Shown here piece after piece: positions 6,620-10,604 of a stretch of 10,604 nt of DNA. Position 1 is the stretch's first letter; every line of letters begins with the position of its first letter. This DNA comes from Anaerolineae bacterium (GTDB taxonomy: Bacteria > Chloroflexota > Anaerolineae > Aggregatilineales > Phototrophicaceae): positions 1-10,604 of the forward strand of contig JALONY010000148.1 of the NCBI GenBank assembly GCA_025454715.1. The letters run 5' to 3'. The notes under the pieces are model-generated. The model was not told the DNA's origin, did no database searches, and worked only from the letters and a program-made list of their open reading frames with translations. A program made the position numbers and the translations under genes.

Positions 6620-7644
6620 CGGAAGCGCGAGACCAGCCCAAAGCCCAACAAGGCCAAGAAAATCATGACGCCGAGGGCAATGAATTTGAACAGGCTACTG
6701 GGCAAAACGAGCGTGAGTAGGCCGAAAAACGCACAGAAGGCGTAATAGGACAGCACGATGGGGCGTTGGCCGATTCCGTGGTCATGGAGGCGGAAATGCA
6801 GGTGGCCGCGGTCACCGCTCATCGGGTTGCGGCCTTTGCGGAGGCGGTTGACGACCTGCCACGCAAAATCGAGCAGGGGCAAGCCCAAGACCATCAAGAT
6901 GGTGGCCATTTTGGCGCCGCCGATGATGCTGAGGCAACCGAGCAGGTAGCCCAACATGACCGCGCCACTGCCCAAGAAAATCTTGGCGGGGAAGAAATTG
7001 AATAACAAATAGCCCATCGTGGTGCCGAGCAAGGCCAACGGCAGCAGGCTGACGCTGATTTGGGCGGGGTCGAGGATGAAGGCGCTGTGGACGAACAGCA
7101 TGATGCTGGCGATGACAGCGATGCCCGCCGCCAGCCCGTCGAGTCCGTCGAGAAAATTGACGGTGTTCATCGACACGCCCAACCACGCCATGGTGATGAC
7201 GACGGTGACGAGATACGGCCAGTCGGTTTGGCCACCGGTCAGGGGGTTGTTGGCCGTCTCGATGAAAATTTGGAAGTAGATGGCGACACCGGCGGTGAGG
7301 ATTTGGCCGATGCCTTGCTTGAGCGGGGAGAGGTCGTAGAGGTCATCGAGCAAGCCGAACGCGAAGATGACGAGGCCGCCCAACAGTAGCCCGATGAGGC
7401 GGGTGACCTCTTGGGGGTCGAAACGCGGGATGGGCAAGGCTTGGACGACCAGCACGGTGAGGGCGAACGCGAGGAAGACGGGCACGATGCCGAGCTTCGA
7501 GATTCGCCCGGTATGTTTGCGCCGCCCGCCCGGGACGGCGACGACTCCCAAGCGCAGGCCGAGGGCAATGGCCAGCCGTGTGAGCAAGATGGACAGGCCA
7601 AACGACAAGAGGAAGGTGAGCGAGAACGCGATGCCTTCGGTCAT
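6568..7644 (-). CDS. WecA/MraY-family undecaprenyl-phosphate sugar-1-phosphate transferase-like protein lacking a key Asp
   Basis: The 358-residue polytopic membrane protein belongs to the glycosyltransferase family that moves a sugar-1-phosphate from a UDP-sugar to undecaprenyl phosphate. Such enzymes start lipid-linked synthesis of cell-wall or surface polysaccharide. Visible motifs are LLDDLYDLSPLKQ (98-110) with the DDxxD group, NTVNFLDGLDGLA (160-172), PAKIFLGSGAVMLGYLLG (219-236), and SGDRGHLHFRL (276-286). The third motif normally reads FLGDSGxxxLG. Here FLG is followed directly by SGA, so the Asp that in MraY binds magnesium is absent by exactly one codon. The usual HLHHRL reads HLHFRL. 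About ten membrane segments are predicted. It starts ten bases after the stop of the upstream membrane gene and has no clear ribosome site, so coupling is likely. The last 52 bases overlap the opposing gene. Substrate is unknown. Confidence 0.9.
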   Translation of the reverse strand: MTEGIAFSLTFLLSFGLSILLTRLAIALGLRLGVVAVPGGRRKHTGRISKLGIVPVFLAFALTVLVVQALPIPRFDPQEVTRLIGLLLGGLVIFAFGLLDDLYDLSPLKQGIGQILTAGVAIYFQIFIETANNPLTGGQTDWPYLVTVVITMAWLGVSMNTVNFLDGLDGLAAGIAVIASIMLFVHSAFILDPAQISVSLLPLALLGTTMGYLLFNFFPAKIFLGSGAVMLGYLLGCLSIIGGAKMATILMVLGLPLLDFAWQVVNRLRKGRNPMSGDRGHLHFRLHDHGIGQRPIVLSYYAFCAFFGLLTLVLPSSLFKFIALGVMIFLALLGFGLVSRFRQPASPTASAPSVESSS

Positions 7645-7654
7645 GATGGTTGCT

Positions 7655-8047
7655 CTAGCCCCCGAACATCAGGGACAGCCACTGTACCCCGTACCAGACG
7701 ACGGCCAGCAGTAAGGTGATGGGCACGAGGGTGATATAGAGGTTCTGGGCGCGGGAGGTGGGCGGTTTTTCGCCCGGGATGCCGATGACCAGCGCATAAC
7801 CCGAGAAATACATGCCCATGCACAAGGCGAGGACGAACCACGAGGAGGTGGTGTTTGGACCGATGGAGACGCCGCCGAAACGGAACATGAGCTGATCGAC
7901 GACCGGCATGAGGAGCAGTGCCAGCGCCATGGCACCGATGAAGACATAGACGGTGCGGACGAAACGGGAGCGCTGCATGACCCATGCGTTGAAGGATGGG
8001 CGCGGCGCGTCGGGGTCGGGGCGTCGGGTCAGGGAGTTTCGGGTCAT
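7655..8047 (-). CDS. Small three-helix membrane protein of unknown function
   Basis: I do not recognise this 130-residue protein. It has a basic, Pro-rich N-terminus (about residues 1-28) and three hydrophobic segments at about 30-50, 69-90 and 103-122. The loop after the first helix contains FRFGGVSIGPNTTSS, and that after the second contains GIPGEKPPTSRAQN. The start at 8047 is favoured by GGAGGA at 8057-8062, nine bases upstream, and by the ATGA overlap with the hemoglobin stop; a longer reading upstream would run through the hemoglobin gene in another frame and has Arg/Pro-rich shadow composition. Position between a hemoglobin and a lipid-linked glycosyl transferase gives no firm functional hint. 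No cysteine pair or heme-binding motif that would suggest a redox partner for the globin was seen. Confidence 0.7.
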   Translation of the reverse strand: MTRNSLTRRPDPDAPRPSFNAWVMQRSRFVRTVYVFIGAMALALLLMPVVDQLMFRFGGVSIGPNTTSSWFVLALCMGMYFSGYALVIGIPGEKPPTSRAQNLYITLVPITLLLAVVWYGVQWLSLMFGG

Positions 8048-8454
8048 GAGGGGGTGTCCTCCGGTGTGTCGGGGTCGATTTGGTTGACGAGGAACAGAGA
8101 GCCGCGGATGAAATACTCGCGCATTTCGGTATAGGCGGGCTCTGGGGGGTGTAGCTCGTCGAGGGCTGTCAGCATGTGCGTCAGCCAGCGCTCTTGGGCG
8201 GCTTTGTTGATGGGGAAGGGCATGTGGCGCATCCGCAGACGAGGGTGCCCACGTTGGGCGATGTAGCGGGCGGGCCCCCCGAAGAATTGCGCGAGGAACA
8301 GGTACTGCCATTCCCGCCCGGGGGCGAGGTCGTCGGGGAACATCGGGCGTAGCTCGGGGTCTTGCTCGACATAATCATAAAACCGTCGGACGAGGTCGCG
8401 GAAGAAGGCATCTCCGCCGACGAGGTCGTAGAGGGTGTGGTCTGGGTCGGTCAT
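8044..8454 (-). CDS. glbO: Group II truncated hemoglobin (trHbO-like globin)
   Basis: The 136-residue heme protein is a group II truncated globin, close in pattern to mycobacterial GlbO. The hallmark QRGHPRLRMRHMPFPI (67-82) carries the proximal heme ligand His77. Tyr26 at the B10 position (RRFYDYV) and Trp90 at G8 (ERWLTHML) are conserved, while the CD1 position is Phe39 (MFPDD) rather than the Tyr of the mycobacterial protein. Proteins of this group bind oxygen and can take part in NO or peroxide handling; the role here is unproven. The start at 8454 has AAGAAGGG at 8461-8468, six bases upstream; starts at 8478 or 8487 lack such a site. The stop overlaps the next start as ATGA. It heads a minus-strand operon with two membrane-protein genes and faces the divergent binding-protein gene. 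Confidence 0.93.
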   Translation of the reverse strand: MTDPDHTLYDLVGGDAFFRDLVRRFYDYVEQDPELRPMFPDDLAPGREWQYLFLAQFFGGPARYIAQRGHPRLRMRHMPFPINKAAQERWLTHMLTALDELHPPEPAYTEMREYFIRGSLFLVNQIDPDTPEDTPS

Positions 8455-8486
8455 GGGTGTCCCTTCTTGCCCAAGCATACGGCACA

Positions 8487-8515
8487 ATCTTAGCGCTTAA
8501 ACTTGCGCTGGACAA
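8487..8515 (-). promoter_or_regulatory. Candidate promoter for the hemoglobin operon
   Basis: On the minus strand TTGTCC (8515-8510) and TAAGAT (8492-8487) each match the consensus at four of six positions, with a 17-base spacer. A start near 8480 would leave a leader of about 26 bases containing the ribosome site. The -35 element overlaps that of the opposing promoter. Confidence 0.4.
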
Positions 8516-8536
8516 TTGATGATAGGCCGGTAGAAT
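8509..8536 (+). promoter_or_regulatory. Sigma-70-like promoter for the two-domain binding protein
   Basis: TGGACA at 8509-8514 and TAGAAT at 8531-8536 each match the consensus at five of six positions, with a 16-base spacer. The start site is expected near 8543, inside the perfect palindrome AACCGGTT (8539-8546), which could be an operator. This is the best promoter match in the window. Confidence 0.6.
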
Positions 8537-8565
8537 CCAACCGGTTTGAGACTACCAATGCAACT

Positions 8566-8570
8566 AGGAG
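8566..8570 (+). promoter_or_regulatory. Ribosome binding site fixing the start at 8579
   Basis: AGGAG at 8566-8570 stands eight bases before the ATG at 8579. This start begins directly with a basic n-region and hydrophobic signal core. The in-frame TTG at 8546 and ATG at 8558 lie upstream of the ribosome site and are disfavoured. Confidence 0.75.
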
Positions 8571-8578
8571 TTTTGGTG

Positions 8579-9583
8579 ATGACGATTCATGGGCGGCGCG
8601 TCGGGTTGGCGCTGCTGTTATTGCTCGTATGTGTTGGGTTGGTGGTGGCACAAGAGGCCGAGCCGACCAAGGTTGTGGGCTCGAACTCCGCTGGGAGCTT
8701 GTTTCAGGCGGCGAGCGGCGAGGCCGGCGCGGGGTTCACGTATGAGCTGACCGGTACGCAGGCCGGTATTTCGGCCTTTTGCGCCAACCAAGCGGCGGCT
8801 GTCATCGCGACGCGGGCGTTGACCGTCTCGGACGTGGTGAACTGCCAAAACAACGGCGTGAGCTTTTATGAGGTGTTGTTCGGGGTGGACGGTTATGCGC
8901 TCATCGCCAGCCCCGATGTGACGTTTGCCGAGTGCTTGTCGGTGACCGATTTGAACGCTTTGGTCTCGCCGAGCGCGGCGGGCACGGTCAGCACGTGGGC
9001 GGCGGGTAACGCGGCCTTCGGCGATGTGCCGTTCTCGTTGGTGACGGTGGCGGCGGGCACGCGCCCGTATGACCTGCTGGACTCGGCGGTCAACGGTGAT
9101 GGCTTGCGGGCGGATGCGACCTTCGGTAGTGCCGAGGAAGTCGTGGCGCAGGTGGCCGCTGGGACGGGCGTGCTGGGCGTGGTGCCGTTGGGCGTGGCGG
9201 CCTCTGCCGAGGGCGTGACGGTGCTGGAGCTGCGTAGCACGTCCGCCCAAAATGTCCTGAACCTGAGCTACACGGGCGGCGAGCGCTTGTTCGCTTACCT
9301 GAATGCGGCGCAAGCCGAGGCGTTGGGTGGGGCGGTGGCCGCTGTGCTGAGCACTGACGGCCAAGCGGCGTTGAACACGGCTGGCGCGTTGTCGTTGCCC
9401 GATGCCGCGCTGGCGGTGTCGCAAGGCTTGATAGGTGAGGGGCGCGTCGGGCGCAGGCCGACTTGTTCCAGCCGGTGGCTGGCGTCTCTGGCGAGGTGCG
9501 CGTGGGTGGCTCGGCGGCGGGTGCTTCGCTGTTGCGTGCCTCGATGGCTACGTTCACGACCTCGAACCCGGGCGCGACCCTGA
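8579..9583 (+). CDS. PstS-like exported binding protein, first domain (5' part of a frameshifted gene)
   Basis: The product begins MTIHGRRVGLALLLLLVCVG, a classic signal peptide with likely cleavage after VVA (residue 24). A PstS-type periplasmic-binding fold follows: KVVGSNSAGSLFQAA near the start, then GTQAGISAFCANQAAAVIAT and TRALTVSDVVNC. About 287 residues have normal composition. After GLIGEG (codon at 9440) the frame turns into Arg/Cys/Trp-rich sequence to a stop at 9583, which is out-of-frame translation of the second domain. Adding one G to GGGG at 9439-9442 gives an unbroken reading into the second domain, for a protein of about 637 residues ending at 10491. No transporter permease or ATPase genes are visible, so a role in phosphate uptake is uncertain; surface binding of phosphate or another anion is equally possible. 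Transcription probably starts near 8543. Confidence 0.8.
   Translation: MTIHGRRVGLALLLLLVCVGLVVAQEAEPTKVVGSNSAGSLFQAASGEAGAGFTYELTGTQAGISAFCANQAAAVIATRALTVSDVVNCQNNGVSFYEVLFGVDGYALIASPDVTFAECLSVTDLNALVSPSAAGTVSTWAAGNAAFGDVPFSLVTVAAGTRPYDLLDSAVNGDGLRADATFGSAEEVVAQVAAGTGVLGVVPLGVAASAEGVTVLELRSTSAQNVLNLSYTGGERLFAYLNAAQAEALGGAVAAVLSTDGQAALNTAGALSLPDAALAVSQGLIGEGRVGRRPTCSSRWLASLARCAWVARRRVLRCCVPRWLRSRPRTRARP
9439..9442 (+). other. Frameshift site: GGGG run, one G short
   Basis: Upstream codons are read in one frame and downstream codons in the frame one base earlier. The downstream frame is closed by TGA at 9436-9438, so the shift lies just after it. Five Gs here would give GLIGEGARRAQADLFQPV without a break. 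A one-base deletion at a homopolymer, real or from sequencing, is the simplest reading. A classic X-XXY-YYZ slippery heptamer is not present. Confidence 0.75.
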
Positions 9584-10491
9584 CCGAGACTTACGTGGGC
9601 GGGCTGGCCGGTGCGCGTGAGTTCTGCAACGGCAACCTCGATATTGTCGTGTTGACCGCGCCGTTGAGCGAGGAACAGGCCGCCAATTGCGCCAACCTCG
9701 ACATCGTGCCGGTGACGTATACGCTGGGGGCGCAAGTTGCGGTGCTGGTGAGTAACGCGGGCAATGCCGACCTCGCGTGCTTGACGACCGCACAATTGCG
9801 GCAGGCGTGGACGGCCAGCGCCGAAGCCCCGACCAATTGGTCGGTGGTGGGGGAGGGCTTTGCCGACAACGAAATCGTGCTGTTCGCGCTGAGCAAGGGC
9901 GATGTGTTGCTGGACTTGCTGGTGAACAGCGTGAGCGATGGCGCGGCAGTGGCGCGTGACACGGTCAACGAGAACTTCGATCCGCTGTTCTTGGGCGCGG
10001 CGGTCAACAACGTGCCGGGCGGCCTCGCGGTGATGAGCTTGGCGCAGGCACAGGATGTGTTGGCGGCTGGCTCGGCGGTGCAGGTGGTCTCGGTCGATGC
10101 GGGTGATGGGTGCGTCGCGCCTTCGGTCGAGACGATTGCCGATGGCTCGTATGCCCTGAGCCAACCGCTGGTGTTGGTGCTGAACCAGACGACGCTGGCG
10201 TCGGACGTGGTTCAGTCGGCGGTGTGGACGATCTTGAGCGACGTGAATTATAGCGCGGTCGAAGGCGCTGGCTTGGTCGGCCTAGACCTCGATACGCTGG
10301 TGAGCCAGCGGATTGCGCTCGAGGCGCTGTTCGTCGAGGCCGATGCGCTCGAGGCTGAGCGCTTCGCTGCCGAGGCCGCGGCCATCGCCACGCAGACGGC
10401 TGAGGCAGTGACGCCTGAGCCGACCGTTGAGGGCACACCGGCGGCCACCGAGGAAGCGGCTGCCGAGGCGACTGCGACCCCTGCCCCGTAA
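9463..10491 (+). CDS. PstS-like binding protein, second domain and Thr/Pro/Ala/Glu-rich tail (3' part of the frameshifted gene)
   Basis: The frame opens after TGA at 9436-9438 with no ribosome site, so this is the continuation of the upstream gene rather than a separate one. It encodes a second, fuller PstS-like domain: GEVRVGGSAAGASLLRA, then REFCNGNLDIVVLTAPLS with EEQAANC parallel to the first domain's SAFC...VVNC, and finally CVAPSVETIADGSYALSQPL, the conserved C-lobe signature of PstS proteins. A charged helix (ALFVEADALEAERFAAEAAA) leads to a low-complexity tail of Thr, Pro, Ala and Glu ending EATATPAP. Such tails are common on exported Chloroflexota proteins and may act as spacers. The second domain keeps the DGSY motif that the first has lost, suggesting unequal divergence after duplication. 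It ends just before an intrinsic terminator. Confidence 0.8.
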   Translation: MFQPVAGVSGEVRVGGSAAGASLLRASMATFTTSNPGATLTETYVGGLAGAREFCNGNLDIVVLTAPLSEEQAANCANLDIVPVTYTLGAQVAVLVSNAGNADLACLTTAQLRQAWTASAEAPTNWSVVGEGFADNEIVLFALSKGDVLLDLLVNSVSDGAAVARDTVNENFDPLFLGAAVNNVPGGLAVMSLAQAQDVLAAGSAVQVVSVDAGDGCVAPSVETIADGSYALSQPLVLVLNQTTLASDVVQSAVWTILSDVNYSAVEGAGLVGLDLDTLVSQRIALEALFVEADALEAERFAAEAAAIATQTAEAVTPEPTVEGTPAATEEAAAEATATPAP

Positions 10492-10520
10492 GCGCTGACC
10501 TCGATGTGATAGCGCGATAC

Positions 10521-10556
10521 CGCCCGACCTAGACACAGGTCGGGCGCTATTTTTTT
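10521..10556 (+). terminator. Intrinsic terminator after the binding-protein gene
   Basis: CGCCCGACCT (10521-10530) pairs perfectly with AGGTCGGGCG (10537-10546) around the loop AGACAC. After CTA come seven Ts at 10550-10556. ATAGCG (10509-10514) could alternatively pair with CGCTAT (10545-10550). The site lies 29 bases after the stop. The last 48 bases of the window show no recognisable gene. Confidence 0.93.
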
Positions 10557-10604
10557 ATTGGGGTGGTGGCAACGGAAGTGTGTGGTTGGGCGCGGCAGGG
10601 GCGG

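Noticed and set aside
9425..9465. Programmed -1 ribosomal frameshifting in the binding-protein gene
   Set aside because: The frame change needed is -1, but no tandem slippery heptamer exists: only the GGG codon could re-pair, the preceding GAG could not. A one-base indel at GGGG is simpler.
10557..10604. Possible start of another gene at the right edge
   Set aside because: Only 48 bases remain after the terminator, with no ribosome site and start codon that can be judged.

Overview
The window is about 10.6 kb of high-GC bacterial DNA. It most resembles Chloroflexota, class Anaerolineae. That placement is an inference from protein style: a binding protein with a Thr/Pro/Ala/Glu-rich tail, a membrane-anchored YvcK beside the glycolytic genes, and a divergent WecA-like transferase. 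No rRNA, tRNA, CRISPR array, insertion sequence or phage gene was seen. The genes are tightly packed and no gap between genes exceeds about 130 bases.

Layout, left to right. On the + strand are the 3' end of a spermidine-synthase-like gene, a DUF1461/TIGR01906 membrane protein, a YvcK-type carbon-metabolism factor with two N-terminal membrane segments, then gap, pgk and tpiA. These three make the glycolytic segment from triose phosphates to 3-phosphoglycerate. A strong intrinsic terminator or attenuator sits between gap and pgk. Directly after tpiA lies a multi-pass membrane protein that looks like a metalloprotease relative with a broken HExxH motif and a probable CTG start. It ends tail-to-tail with, and overlaps by 52 bases, a three-gene minus-strand operon: group II truncated hemoglobin, a small three-helix membrane protein, and a WecA/MraY-family glycosyl-1-phosphate transferase. 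A 124-base divergent promoter region separates the hemoglobin from a + strand exported PstS-like protein made of two tandem binding domains. That gene is split by a one-base frameshift and ends in a clear intrinsic terminator.

The most notable observations are three deletions in otherwise well-conserved proteins. PGK lacks about 16 residues that include the invariant AHRAHAS substrate loop. The WecA-like protein lacks exactly the Asp of its FLGDSG metal-binding motif. The two-domain binding protein is broken at a GGGG run and is restored in frame by adding one G. They are either biologically meaningful or a sign of consensus or assembly error; read-level evidence would decide. No wholly new system is evident. 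The least understood parts are the degenerate-HExxH membrane protein, the hemoglobin/membrane/transferase operon and the duplicated binding protein.
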